In this document: positions 23,301 through 34,312 of the stretch, one piece after another | Layout: each line of letters opens with the position of its first letter | Numbering within the stretch: position 1 is the first letter of the stretch | From: Kalaharituber pfeilii | Taxonomy: Eukaryota; Ascomycota; Pezizomycetes; Pezizales; Pezizaceae | Length of the DNA: 64,000 nucleotides | NCBI GenBank assembly: GCA_015179045.1 | Contig: WHUZ01000033.1 | Location: forward strand, 124,001-188,000 | Direction of reading: 5' to 3' | Translations under genes and position numbers: made by a program | Notes under the pieces: generated by a model | What the model was told of the DNA's origin: nothing | Database searches by the model: none | What the model saw: the letters and a program-made list of their open reading frames with translations, nothing else

Positions 23301-24461
23301 GACCGTACTCAGTAATGGCAAACGGGCCTTATCAGAAAATGAGAAGGCATATCATCTAGGCGTACAAAAGAGAACACGTTTGATGATGGAGCATCTTCCC
23401 TCATCAAGCGCCCCTCCACCGATTTCCACAAGACCTATACCAAAAGAACAGCCAGAGCTTCAACCAAAGCAGAACAATCCAGCCGGGTCTGCGAGGCAAG
23501 CCGATATTGAACTTCAAGATCCCGAAAAACAGGAACTGAACATTGCATATCTTTTGTCAAAAGGCAAGCTCAAAGTAGTAGCAGTCTATCCCCATAATGC
23601 CCCAACCTGTCTGTATTGCTCCCGCCCTCTTGAAGCATCAACCAACGTCGGCCCAGATTCTAGCACAAGAAGACATCTTGGATGCGATGCGCCAGACGCA
23701 AACTTTCCGACCTACCTCCCAGGAGGTCAATTTGTGCACCCTTGCCACCTGGGAGACAAAGAGTGCGCTTGCGCGGGACCGAAGTACTTTCATGGACCTG
23801 ACGTATGTTTCAATCAGTGCGCCTTCTGCAGTGATGAATGTCGACAGAAGCAGGAACAAAAGGAGCGCGAGATGGGTGACTTGTATAGAAAGATGCAGAT
23901 GGAGTACGAGGAGATACAGGAGGATATGGAAATGTGTCCTCATTGCTGGGAGCACGACCTGCTGGAGCTTTCACTCGCAACGGGAGTGGAGGGGGATCTA
24001 ACACAACACATACCAGTAGCAGATGGACTACCTGCACACAGCAGTGATTTGATGCATATAGACAGCGATCATTCGCAGGGGCCATTCCCCCGACCAAAGT
24101 CACAACCCCGGTGAAGAGTGTTTGCACATGCAACCGTTGCGGCAGCGGCGTCTGGCTGAATTGGCCCGGTGGCATGAACGAGCGCGCGATTCTTCAAAAG
24201 CGGAGGGCACGCGAACTTCGTGAAGCTGTTGGAAAAGTGGAGGAGGAGCGGGCAAAGAGGTTAGGGCTTAGGATAGGTCAGCTCCATGGGATCGTGGGGA
24301 GGGGTGGCAACATTGTTGCTGGGACAGGGGGGCTGCCGTGGGTATATCCCGGGGCGGGCTATGAGGGAGCCGCGGGATGGGCGAGAAGAAGTGTGTATGA
24401 GGGTGTCGTGGGTGGGAGGGAGGGTATGCTAGAAAGGCTATACGGGGGCAAGAGGAAGTGA
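20359..24461 (+). CDS. Large protein with Cys/His-rich C-terminus, unknown function
   Basis: One frame is open from ATG 20359 to TGA 24112-24114 (1,251 aa). A second frame continues with natural composition (IPPTKVTTPVKSVCTCNRCG to KRK) and stops at 24461. An intron at 24016-24065 (GTAGCA to GACAG, 50 bp) would join them in frame and give about 1,350 aa; the splice is inferred. The start MARTRKVKRRNPGE is basic and could be a nuclear signal. The middle (about residues 690-760) is a charged helical region. Near the C-terminus come CLYC, HPCHLGDKECAC, CFNQCAFCSDEC and CPHCWEHD, and in the last exon CTCNRCGSG, together able to hold several zinc ions. I do not recognise the family. A nuclear zinc-binding role is inference. 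A 5'UTR intron precedes it. Confidence 0.8.
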
Positions 24462-24952
24462 AATGGTGTGTGAGAGGTATATGATGGGGGGCGATTGAAG
24501 TGCTAAACGTTTACCCAGAATTGCACTTAGTTATTGCTTTTCTTCGAAAGGTTTTTCCTGTGTTTCTATTTGCTTCCATTCGGGATATGAAACGTTGATG
24601 CTATATACCCTAGGGTCTTCTGCTGTACTAGCTCAAGATATCAATTTTTCTACTTGAGGTTATTCACTGTAGTTCATTCAGTGGGGTTCTGGAAGGTTTG
24701 TTTTAAGGTGGTTGGTCAGTTACCATAGCTCGGAAAGCAATAACTTAAGTACGGTACGAAGTTGCTTTTTATGTTGAATACTCTAGAGCAGCTTTTTTAC
24801 TTAGCTTTTTTCTTTCTTCCTTGGAGATACGAAGGTTTACTACGCGGAAACAACTAAACCTCTTTTTTTTTTTTTTCTCCTCTATTTAAGTTTGAGCTTT
24901 GGGAAGTTTCGTTTCGCCCACCTAACCCAACCTAGCCCCAATTGTCTCAAGT

Positions 24953-24988
<36 letters not shown>

Positions 24989-25468
24989 TGCTCATCTCAT
25001 GGGATATTTCCACTTATTTCTTTTTTCTTTTTTTTTCCTCTTTTTTAATTAGTCCCGGTGTCCAGTTTTTTAATTACTATCTTGCCGCATACTTGCATTT
25101 CACACACACACACACACACCCAATTCTAAGTACTTTAAACTAATCTGCACTAGCCGCCCTTCTGCGTACATCTTATTTATAAATATCAATCGGAATGAAA
25201 TGCAATGCTGTGCACTAATTAAACGAACCAGACTACATTTGAAAACGTTCAACAAGATGCCGTGCGTTTGCTTATACTCTACATACGAGCCTCACTCATT
25301 TTCCAATTTTCGCACCATTGCCGTTCATTACTACTGGCTCAGAAACCTCTTGATTGAATTACAAATATTAAATAAAAATTATCCTTCCCTGCAATCCATG
25401 CAGAGTCTAAACCCCATCCTTATCATTTCAGTCAGAATAGATTACATCACCCCATCCTTTCCAGGCAT
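24462..25468. other. Intergenic stretch between convergent genes, with poly(T) and CA repeats
   Basis: It contains T runs at about 24863-24878 and 24957-24987 and a (CA)n repeat at 25101-25119. A plus-strand frame at 25200-25886 is mostly the antisense of the acidic minus-strand gene. No separate gene is supported. Confidence 0.5.
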
Positions 25469-27331
25469 CTACAATCCCCCCAAACTTATTAACAACGCAT
25501 CAATCTCCTTCTCTTCCAACCTTGCCACATTGTCATCCCCTTTATCCTCTTCCTCCAATCTACCCGCCTCACCTTCTGTCTCTTCCTCGCCTCCCACTAC
25601 CTCCCTCTCCTCCCTCTCCTTCAACTCAACTACCCTAACCTCCACGTCGTCCTCCGACCTTACTTCTGCAACACCAGTTATCTCAACCTCCTCCTCTGCG
25701 GGAAATTCATTGACAACACTATCATCTCTACCTTCCCCTTTGTTACTTTCGTTTGAATTAGGTGGTCGCACGGTGTCGTCGCTGCCATCGCTATCTTCCT
25801 CCTCCTGCTCCTCCTGCTCCTCCTGCTCCTCCTCCTTCTCCTTCTCCTTGTCCTTCTCCTCCTCCTCTTCTTCTTCCTCATCATAATTCTCAAGATAGAT
25901 TCCATCATCGTCCTTCCCCTCGTCCTCATCGTCACTATCACTATCTTCTCCATTTTCCCCACTACCTTCCCCACCCTGACCTGCATCTTCCCCACCTCCG
26001 CCATCTCCGCCTCCTTCTCCCGCATCGCCACCCATCTCGTCGCAGGCTCCATCGTCTGTCCCAGCCTCACCCTCACTGGCTAAACCCTCCCTCTCCTTCT
26101 CTTCAGCACTCTCGCCTCCGATGTCACCAATGCCAATAAAGTCCATCCCAAACTCATCCATATAGTAACACTGCAAATCGTACATCCCCTTATTGGTGCT
26201 CTTTTCAGTGTTTTCACCTATCTCAGCATCCATTCCCCGAATGAATGGCTCCATCCTCGGTTGCTGGCTCCATTGGCACTCTATCGCATCATCCACAGCT
26301 CTGTCTCCACTGCAACTGCTGGCATTCACGATGAAATCACCTTCTATATCCTCTTCTCTTCCGAGGCCCTCATCTCCTTGCTCTGCAGGCGCCGTCAGCT
26401 CAGCATTTTTCTCCTCCCTCAACATCTCATTCACTATCAACTTCCTAACCCCTGGCACCAGAATCTTCTCTCTCAACCATTCGATTTCCTCCTCACAAAG
26501 ATCCAAATCTATATCTTCTAACGAGCGTGTAAGTGGATTCCCCAGGTACATGAGCTGATTAAACATCGTTGTCCCTTCATACTCCTTCCATGGTAACATC
26601 CTAGTTAACCACATTAAGAACTGATCCCCTGCGTTCTCCCTCCTCAACCTCCCCATCTCATCAGGAACTATAGAATCTCCATTAGTGAGCAGCTCTTGAT
26701 GATTTTTTGTTTTTTCCGGCTCATCTTCCATTCGGAAATCCGGAATATCGATTTGCACCATTCCCACATTCAGGTTGACATTCCCCAGTGCCTCCATAAC
26801 CTCTTTCACAGCCATTTCACTTGGGCTTGCTCCTGTTGTTGCCACTGATTGGTTTTGTAGTGTGCTCGATGCTTGTCGTCCTTCCGCCATCTGCGTCACT
26901 GGGCAAGTTGCTGTTGAGGCCATAGGACCAGCCTGTGCGAGTCCATACTGAACACCTTGTCCTTGTGCTGCTCCATGACCACCTTCTGTTACTGATTGAG
27001 GCGGGTCATTTGCCACTGGGGCACGAGATGCACCCCCGATGGCCAGGTCAAGGCCAAAAAGATTTTTCGTTCCCTGAATATCCGCCATTGCAGAGCCCAT
27101 ACCCAGAACTGTAAGCCGCTCTGCATCAGAAGAGTCTTGAAGAATACGTACCAAGGTATCAAGTTGTTGGGTAACTGGAATGCCTGCTGCATCACTTTCG
27201 CCGGTGCTCTCTGGAGAAATGGCTCTAGAAGATGGGTCCTGGGCCCCAGGCACTTCACCGGCTGGGTTAAGGGCTGTTGCTGGAACGGTTGGAGCAGGGG
27301 CAGGTGTAGTGTTCAGAACGAGTCCTCGCTC
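25469..27331 (-). CDS. Acidic low-complexity protein, probably the 3' part of the gene starting at 29052
   Basis: The frame is open from just after TAG (27332-27334) to the stop at 25469. It begins ERGLVLNTTPAPAPTVPATA, continues with a mixed globular-like part (MLPWKEYEGTTMFNQLMYLGNP, LCEEEIEWLREKILVPGVRK) and ends in about 200 residues very rich in Glu, Asp and Gly, including runs of Glu. No ATG is well placed at its start, so it is most likely joined by splicing to the exon(s) upstream on the same strand. Pyrimidine-rich AG sites near 27265-27275 could serve as acceptors. The acidic tail suggests a nuclear or chromatin-related protein, which is inference. The plus-strand Ser- and His-rich frames are antisense artefacts. 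Confidence 0.7.
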   Translation of the reverse strand, partial: ERGLVLNTTPAPAPTVPATALNPAGEVPGAQDPSSRAISPESTGESDAAGIPVTQQLDTLVRILQDSSDAERLTVLGMGSAMADIQGTKNLFGLDLAIGGASRAPVANDPPQSVTEGGHGAAQGQGVQYGLAQAGPMASTATCPVTQMAEGRQASSTLQNQSVATTGASPSEMAVKEVMEALGNVNLNVGMVQIDIPDFRMEDEPEKTKNHQELLTNGDSIVPDEMGRLRRENAGDQFLMWLTRMLPWKEYEGTTMFNQLMYLGNPLTRSLEDIDLDLCEEEIEWLREKILVPGVRKLIVNEMLREEKNAELTAPAEQGDEGLGREEDIEGDFIVNASSCSGDRAVDDAIECQWSQQPRMEPFIRGMDAEIGENTEKSTNKGMYDLQCYYMDEFGMDFIGIGDIGGESAEEKEREGLASEGEAGTDDGACDEMGGDAGEGGGDGGGGEDAGQGGEGSGENGEDSDSDDEDEGKDDDGIYLENYDEEEEEEEEKDKEKEKEEEQEEQEEQEEEDSDGSDDTVRPPNSNESNKGEGRDDSVVNEFPAEEEVEITGVAEVRSEDDVEVRVVELKEREEREVVGGEEETEGEAGRLEEEDKGDDNVARLEEKEIDALLISLGGL

Positions 27332-29052
27332 CTAAGCTGCAGGCTCTCCGCCTGGAACACCGTTAGTGTAGAAAGCCCCATTGCTGCCAGACTGGTTTGC
27401 ATAAGCTCCGTCAGTATATGTGTTTCCTGTCGTGGGTGCTCTGCCATAATAGAAGAATGGAGTTAGAAGACGAGAGCAACAATTTGAAGATGGCAGAAGG
27501 TTCCGGGGAGGTCCAATTTGAGGGGTCGAAGAGCAGCATGCCATAACGGAGGTCTACTACGAGCACTCAAGAGTAATTCCCTAGTATTAGTTCTCGTGGG
27601 TGCGGTTGACCGGGTGAAATGCTGCCCTGGCCCCGGTACACGCACCGGTGGCAGTATAGGTGGCCTAGGCCGCCCGTTCACGTACGGTCCTGTGTTAACA
27701 GGGGTCAACACCGTTGCCAGAGGATGAATAGTGGCATTTCCATTCCCATTCATCCTCTGCCTTTGTGGCATATTCCTGTGTCGATATGTGAGTATTTCGC
27801 TCGCTGCGGTAGCACTGGTAGGTTGTCTAAACGCCATTCCAGATGCAGTCCGTGCTGGTGGTCTAACTGGTGTTTCTGCTGCCACCTGTGCGGACGATGT
27901 ATTAAATCGCTGGTTTAAAGCATCAAGGGCGATTGGTCTAAGAAAGTCATTCTCCATTATCGAATTGATGACAGTTCTGACACCATCAAGAATACCCTCC
28001 GCAGTAATTCTAAAGTCCGCATCTAGACTAGTGCTAGATGCATTTAGATGCCCAGTCCCATTTCGGCGGGCACTTCCGTCTGACGAGAGAGAAGTTGAAG
28101 GATGAGACGATTGATTTGAACCGGGTGATTGCGAGCTACGTGCATTCCCCATAACTCCTCGAGGCGAAGTTCCACGCATTGGGGAGGGGGTAGTTTCATT
28201 CCTTGCGTGGATTCCGGGTTCTCGAGGAGATTGGCTGCTATCTTCTGCTTCTAGCGGTGCGGAAAACGCCACTTGAGGTGGAGGGAAGGAACCAAATGTC
28301 AATGCAGAGCAAGGAGGCCGTCCTGCAGAGCTAGATGTTTGTGAGATATGGTTTGGTAGTCCTAACAGGGAAGCGGACCGTGGGCGCTGTGCAACTGGCA
28401 TGCGGACTGAAGCAACATGACTTTCTGTGCTACAAGTACTGGTAGAGTGCCTGCGTGTACGAGATATAGCACCATTAAGATGACAGCTGATACCGCTGCT
28501 CGCTGGGGCGTTAGAGGGTATAGTTGAACCTTCGAAGTTTCGATTACTACCGCTGTCCGTATCCTTATCCTCTTGAGTGGCGTCGGTATTGTTGGCCTGA
28601 TCCTGACTGTTGGTGCCCTTATGGAAAGTGAGTTCAGGTCTAGTTGAGAGGCTGGAACCTGAGCTTGTTGTATTTGTACCTGCTCGCTCAGAGCCAGCAG
28701 TTGCATGCACAGTTCGGTTTGTCAGTTGGTCCGCCGGTTGGTTCGCCGCCCAGCTGCTTTCCTCAGGCTGGAGGTTCTGAGGTGTTGGTTGATTAACCAC
28801 AGTTTGGCTAGCCTGCGGAGCTTCAGGGGCCGGGCGAGGATCGTGTCTACCAGCTGTTCTTGAAGGTTCCCCTTGAGCATCCCTTTCTATATCGTTTTCC
28901 CCTTTCCGACTCTCTTGGCTCCCGCCTTGAAGGCTGTCGAGATCGTTTCTTTCATTTTCACCAGCAGCAGGTTTCGGGACTTCTGACGTAACTGTGGTCT
29001 CTTGCGCTGGTGAAGGTGACCATCCCTCCAGCAGATTCGTAATAGATGGCAT
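27313..29052 (-). CDS. Ser/Thr-rich disordered protein, 5' part of a two-part gene
   Basis: ATG at 29052 (MPSITNLLEGWSPSPAQETT) opens a long frame to 27463. An intron at 27560-27441 (GTAGTA, TTCTAAC 17 nt before GGCAG, 120 bp) joins LLLSA to QHPRQETHILTELMQTSLAA and the frame then closes at 27313, for 539 aa. The protein is rich in Ser, Thr, Asn, Gln and Pro with few hydrophobic residues. One more structured patch lies at about DFRITAEGILDGVRTVINSI. A second acidic open region on the same strand starts within 20 bp, so further splicing to it is likely and this C-terminus may be wrong. No domain recognised. Confidence 0.65.
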
Positions 29053-29609
29053 TTCTCCCAAATGTAAACCAGTGTGATACAAGGATTCAGGTTATCTGGA
29101 AGGATGAAAGATTAGTTACTCAATCTTGGGAACATCACATATGGTTCAATAGTGGTACCTATGACTTATTCAAGCAATATAAAAATAAGAACACAATATC
29201 AGGTCCAGACAGTGTTCACCGCGAGGGTCGAAAATCCTTGTCTTTCAACGGCTTGTTGGTGTATGAAGTAGCAAATGTGCAGGAGAGATCCGGGGGCTTG
29301 AGAAAGTGCTACAGTAGAGATGCAAGCCTGAACTTGAATAGCGTCGGCATCATCCCCTGGGCTGGGAGAAGTACTTGGCCTGCCTGATTTAGCAATGCTT
29401 TTGAGAACACATATATACAAATTTAGATGAACGGCCCATTAGTCCAATAAAGCAGGCCACGAGGGACAGGTAATAAACGAGTTTATAGAATATTGCATCT
29501 ATCTGTATTGCTCTTACTCACATATCCATGGTTTGTAGCTAGGAATTCCAATTTTGTCAGTCCACAATAGCATATGCTACCCTATAATCGGATTCCGGCT
29601 ACCTATTCC

Positions 29610-30113
29610 TTACAGGTCACCTCTCTTCTTCATAGAATTATCCTCAAAGGTACCATCGCCAGATGGAGCCGGTGGGCAGGCAGATGCACAGGTACCACAA
29701 CTAGTCTTCTCAAAATCTTCCCCGTCCTCTCCAGTCCAGGACGGTTGAAACTCATTCATCGCCCACGAGAGCCCACAGCAAGCACAATGGAAACCATCAT
29801 TCTCTTTCTCAGCTTTAGTGGAATAGTAGTTAAGATAATTCTCTGGCGTGATAGCGACGGAGTTATTTGCTTCTGCTGCATCTTCGTGCTTACCTGCTTG
29901 CCGTGCTAGAAGCGTGCATGAACTGGAGTAGATACGGTAGATTATGTGTGCATCTAGGGAAGCCGAAAAGTCAAATCCGCCCATTTCGAGGAAATTAGAT
30001 ATCTCGCCGCATGGAGGGCACCCGCAGTAAGGAGAGGCTGGATACCATGCTGTTCCTGAAGTTAGATATCTACTCCCCTGGCGTCTGAGGCAAGCCCCGT
30101 GAAGCCTGCGCAT
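29610..30113 (-). CDS. Small Cys-rich protein, 167 aa
   Basis: ATG at 30113 to stop at 29610. The N-terminus has YCGCPPCGE; the C-terminal half has FHCACCGLSWAMNEFQPSW and CGTCASACPPAP, so eight or more cysteines are arranged as CxC and CxxC pairs. No signal peptide or membrane segment is evident. It is compatible with a small zinc-binding protein. I do not recognise a family. It lies about 500 bp upstream of the Ser/Thr-rich gene on the same strand, without obvious functional link. An upstream exon is possible. Confidence 0.5.
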   Translation of the reverse strand: MRRLHGACLRRQGSRYLTSGTAWYPASPYCGCPPCGEISNFLEMGGFDFSASLDAHIIYRIYSSSCTLLARQAGKHEDAAEANNSVAITPENYLNYYSTKAEKENDGFHCACCGLSWAMNEFQPSWTGEDGEDFEKTSCGTCASACPPAPSGDGTFEDNSMKKRGDL

Positions 30114-31186
30114 TGGGAGAAAACATCGTTGCTAGTTGTTTTGAAATAAGTCGATACCTCACAATAAAAGAGTCTTTGTGCAGTACGCAGTTTAAAAATT
30201 ATTCAACGAATGAATCGCCTTTTTTGTAGAAAGTGAATGATTATTTGATATGGATTGGGAAGAATCCATGAGTATCATTTAGTCTTTATACCGTAGACCA
30301 ACGTTGTCCGAGTCTGATTGAAGGCCCATCCTCATTCGCTTGACAACCTGTCTTCATGGCCGGCGCTGTAATTCCCCATGTCTTCTTATATGGCCTGGAC
30401 AAACCCTGAGTTTGGCCGTAAGAATATATAACCGCATGCCTTATGGCCCCTAACGATCGACTTGAGGTGAGTTAGATTCTGGCCTCGCACTTATTCATCC
30501 TCAGGCCAAATGCCATCCATTTCCCAGCTCGCCAGGTACCATGGATTCCTTCCCAGGTATGGCCTGTCCCACCCAGAAAGAGAGTCCTCAATTGTCAAGA
30601 TGAGCAGTGTGCATACGGATGAGTTGAGAGTAGTCTGGCGGTCGGGGCGCGCGGTCAAACTAGTTTTTTCGCATCCAGATATGAAAGAGAGACTGTTGAA
30701 CAAGCCGTATGCTCAAGGTTTGTAAAGCTTATGCAGGCACGAAATCGGCCAGCCTGATACCCGTTGCACACATTTTGAAGCTCTGAAATTTGGTGGAACT
30801 CCAGATCGAACACACCCCTCAAATGTCCTCTTCAGATGCACGCAGAGATGTGCATATATATCCCATAACTTTTGGCCTAGCCACTTAATATGAAAAGATT
30901 GCTTTTTTTTCATGGTATATTCAAAATTCTAGAGGGTATAAATAAGGCCTAACTCAGAAATGGAATTCACAAGCCAGCATGACGCCGGCTAGCGCACAAT
31001 ACAGCCAATTTTTCCATGACATAATCGCGCCTCCAGCTCGACATGGCCATCCTCGCCCAAAGAAGACAGGAATAAACAAAAACAAGGTCAGAAGCTTACT
31101 TCCAATCCGTGCCTCATCCTCTATCCCCATCAATGAGCACTTATCCCAATGATCCTCATCCTCTTCAGCATCTCCCTGACACCGCC

Positions 31187-31477
31187 CTATCCTTCGCCCG
31201 CATCTCCTGCTCTTTCTGACAAATCCCCAACTCCCTCAATTGCCTCCAGTCGGAAGCCCAGATTAACTAGAGTTTCAATGGATACCGCCAAAGACAAGCA
31301 GGGCATTGTATCACGGTGAAACTGGAAAACATTAAGCACGTCTCCATTGGCATCGCACACTGGCGACCCGCAACTTCCTTCAAGTGGTCCTATATAGCCA
31401 TTTCCGATGTATACCCAAGTACTCATGATCCATACTTCAGGTGGATGAATTGCATGCCTGCGCAAATGTCTTCGCAT
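31187..31477 (-). pseudogene. Fragment resembling the C-terminal part of a trypsin-like protease domain
   Basis: The minus-strand frame contains STWVYIGNGYIGPLEG followed by SCGSPVCDANGDVLNVFQFH, which resembles the G-x-S-G-S-P-V active-site loop and following strands of trypsin-like proteins in fungal genomes. In this copy the residue before the serine pair is Ser-Cys rather than Asp/Ser-Gly-Ser. The His and Asp parts of a triad are missing: the region upstream on the same strand (31480-31860) is full of stops. It is best read as a broken gene. The match is from memory of the motif, not a search. Confidence 0.4.
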
Positions 31478-31867
31478 AGTCCAGAAAAGGATTATTCATA
31501 TATAATAGGTCGCCAATCCTTAGGCCACTGGGGCGCTTTGACAAATAAAACTCCGGTCCAACCACTATTCTAATGTCAAAACTTTATTCGAATAGCTGAT
31601 GTCCTTTCGGAGTCTCATGAGGGAAATGTCCATATAACGATACAGTTGAACCTCTCATATTGGATCCCAATACCTGTGTATGCATTTAATCCCATTGAGG
31701 GTGTTTGAATGAGAAGTATGTCTGTAGCCATGGAACTGAGGTTGTGGTCGCCAGCCTCTGATGTTGTAGTCTATCGCAGCATGCGGTGGAATACTATTAA
31801 GTTTTTGTGAACTTGGCATTACAATCCACATTATGAAGGATTAGGCACACAAATCTACATCAAATAA

Positions 31868-31970
31868 GCCCGGTTGGCTCAGTCGGTAGAGCGTGTGACT
31901 CTTAACATACCCTGCCTGGCGGGGTATGAGGGGGATCTCAAGGTCGCGAGTTCGAGCCTCGCATCGGGCT
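31868..31970 (+). tRNA. tRNA-Lys(CTT) with 30-nt intron
   Basis: Acceptor strands GCCCGGT and ATCGGGC pair with T as discriminator. The D stem is GCTC/GAGC and the T stem GCGAG/CTCGC around TTCGAGC. The anticodon loop is CTCTTAA with anticodon CTT. The intron (31905-31934) sits between positions 37 and 38, the eukaryotic site, and contains a 7-bp hairpin CATACCC/GGGTATG. The anticodon stem TGTGA/TCTCA has one T-T mismatch at 29-41. Downstream, three T-rich blocks from 31975 (starting TTTCATTTTTT) are good Pol III terminators. Confidence 0.93.
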
Positions 31971-34312
31971 TTCATTTTTTCATTTTTTCATTTTCATATT
32001 TTTTCCTCCTATGTTGGCGGCTGTTGCAGCTGGAGGTCTTGTAGAGTATTAAGTAAATCAATTGTAGGCGTGATTTCTGTAAATCTCATAGTCTTGTAAC
32101 TAGACGCTGACTAAGGCAATTGCACATGTTACGATACAACAGTTCGGACAAATTTATAGGACTAACGAAAAGTGCAGTCCCAGCATGCCAGCATGGAAGT
32201 TTTTTTTTTTGGAGAAAAAAAAGGAATTATCTTATCAGATTCTCCTACATGCTATGAATTGTCCTGAGGGCCCTCGCGCATTTGCGATCATGCATGCATG
32301 CATGCAATGGATGCCTCACGCAAACGCAGAACAGTACCACTACATATCCATGAAGTTTTGTGTTGAGACTTACCGGTAGAGAAACGTATTATTTCTAATA
32401 ATCTGCCAGTGTTTTACGACATTTTCAATCTGGTAATCGCCAGGTATGCATAGGTTTATGGTATGGTTTTGCCATCACACTTAAGACAGTTTTGTTGCTA
32501 ATTCAAATACTCGTATGATACACTCTACCCTTGCCATACCGGATCGCTAAAAAAAACTGGTCGGTTCCCGGTATAGAAAGAAAATGCTTGGCAGGCAGGG
32601 GGTTGAAATAATATTTTGACAAATTGGAATAATTACTGAAAATAGGAAATGAACGAAGTACAATAAACATACCCAGCCAAATACATCAATATGGGAGAAA
32701 ACGTCGGGACCTAAGTGTGACTTAAGAAAAGCATTAAATTTGTAAACGTCGACTAGGACCCAAAGTATGCTAAAGAAAAGTGAATTACTGTACTTTAATG
32801 TTCCATTGATATCCTAAGTATCAAACCTACTATTTAGGGCCTGTTTCTACTTTGTCAGATAGTTTGAAATAAAGTAATAAGCGGTTAGCAATTGATTTTA
32901 GAAATGATAGTACATGGAAAAAGAAGCAACGAAGTGCCCAGTTTCCATTACTTGAACAACGTTGTAGCAAGTGATGGTAGCAGCGGCGGTAGTGACAGCA
33001 GTGGTACTAGTAGCAGCAGTGATGACGGCCAAGCGTGAAGTGGGGTAGTCTAAGATGTATTAGTATTAGCAAATATTATTTGTATGGAGACAGGGTTTCT
33101 GTCCGGTCTAGCAAGGGTAGACTGCACGCAATGAGTCTGTGCGTTTTTTGCTGGCATTGAAAAGGTTTTGTGTTAAGCTAGGGAATCTGATAAGACCGAC
33201 GCCCACAGTTTGTGGTGCGACAAAGCGGGCGGAACTTCAACCATATCAGATCAGAAATCCCACCGACCTGGCGATGGATTTTTTACTATTCAAAAAATAC
33301 ATTTGTACTAGCGCAGCGCGATATGTATAGTAATTTACGGTTACTCGTTATAATTTAGATGTAAATGGAGATGTACTGTACGTTATGTACCTCATAAGAC
33401 CAAGAAGACCATAAGATATGGTGTGTTTTTCACGGGTATTTGACGTTTATATTAATTGATAAGGTTCGGCCGCCCCTTGTAGACCTGCTACCACAGATAC
33501 GAGAGAAAATATACAAACTTTTCAAGTGCAAGCAATGTATACTCTTTGCTGACTTGTGTTGTTGTCGGAGTACTGCTACCCCCAAAGTACTAGTCCCGGT
33601 TCTTCAGCTGTCGCATGTCACTCCTCACTTTTGCACCTCGATTTTCAGCGAAAAATATAAAATCCTTCATATTGTATTCATGAGCTCAGTACTTCATAGA
33701 AAACTCAACTAGACTATAGAAATCCCACTTCTTTTTTGTTAAAACAAAAAAAAAAATTTAAAAAAACGTATTAACACATCCTAGAACGAAAACAACAAGA
33801 AATACCCTAAATCCCAATCTCACCCCTCCCAATCCCACACGACGCCGACAGTCTTCAACAAGAAATCCGTCCGTCAAAATACTGAACCAAACAAAGACCA
33901 TGGATTCTCCAAACCGAACCACGTCGAATCGAGGCAGATGTAGGATACAAGTACAGTGAAATCCAGAAAGTTTTATCCTGCGTCGTGTAAACCAATTAAA
34001 TCCTTTATCCAAGTATGCCCCTGACCAACCTATTCCATCCAGTGAAATGAACAGGAGATGAAAACGAAGATGTGTATAGCAAAAGCAAAAAAATCGCTAC
34101 AAAAATTGTAAGTTCCCATGCACGGGGAACAAACAAATTAGAAAATTATCGTCGACAAAAACGATCACGGAAGCAAGGTATCGTGAAATGCAAACAAATG
34201 ACAGGAAAACTTTAGATTCCGCAAATTCCAGTCTCCACATTCACCCTCAGGTGCAAGGCCCAATTAAATGTCTTATAGATCCAGTTCAGTCCGTTTTGCT
34301 TCAACTGAACGA
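31971..34312. other. 2.3-kb stretch without a convincing gene
   Basis: 31975-32005 holds the Pol III terminator T runs. 32290-32308 is a GCAT tandem repeat. 32970-33030 is a loose trinucleotide-rich stretch. 33389-33415 resembles the subterminal motif of the 18.8-kb TIR element in inverse orientation. 33745-33767 is A-rich. The remaining frames are short. Confidence 0.4.

Noticed and set aside
25200..25886. Ser-rich plus-strand frame of 228 codons
   Set aside because: Most of it is the antisense of the acidic minus-strand gene, and the rest has no start context or domain.
32970..33030. Trinucleotide-rich stretch as a CRISPR-like or coding repeat
   Set aside because: Irregular units, no spacers; a simple low-complexity tract.
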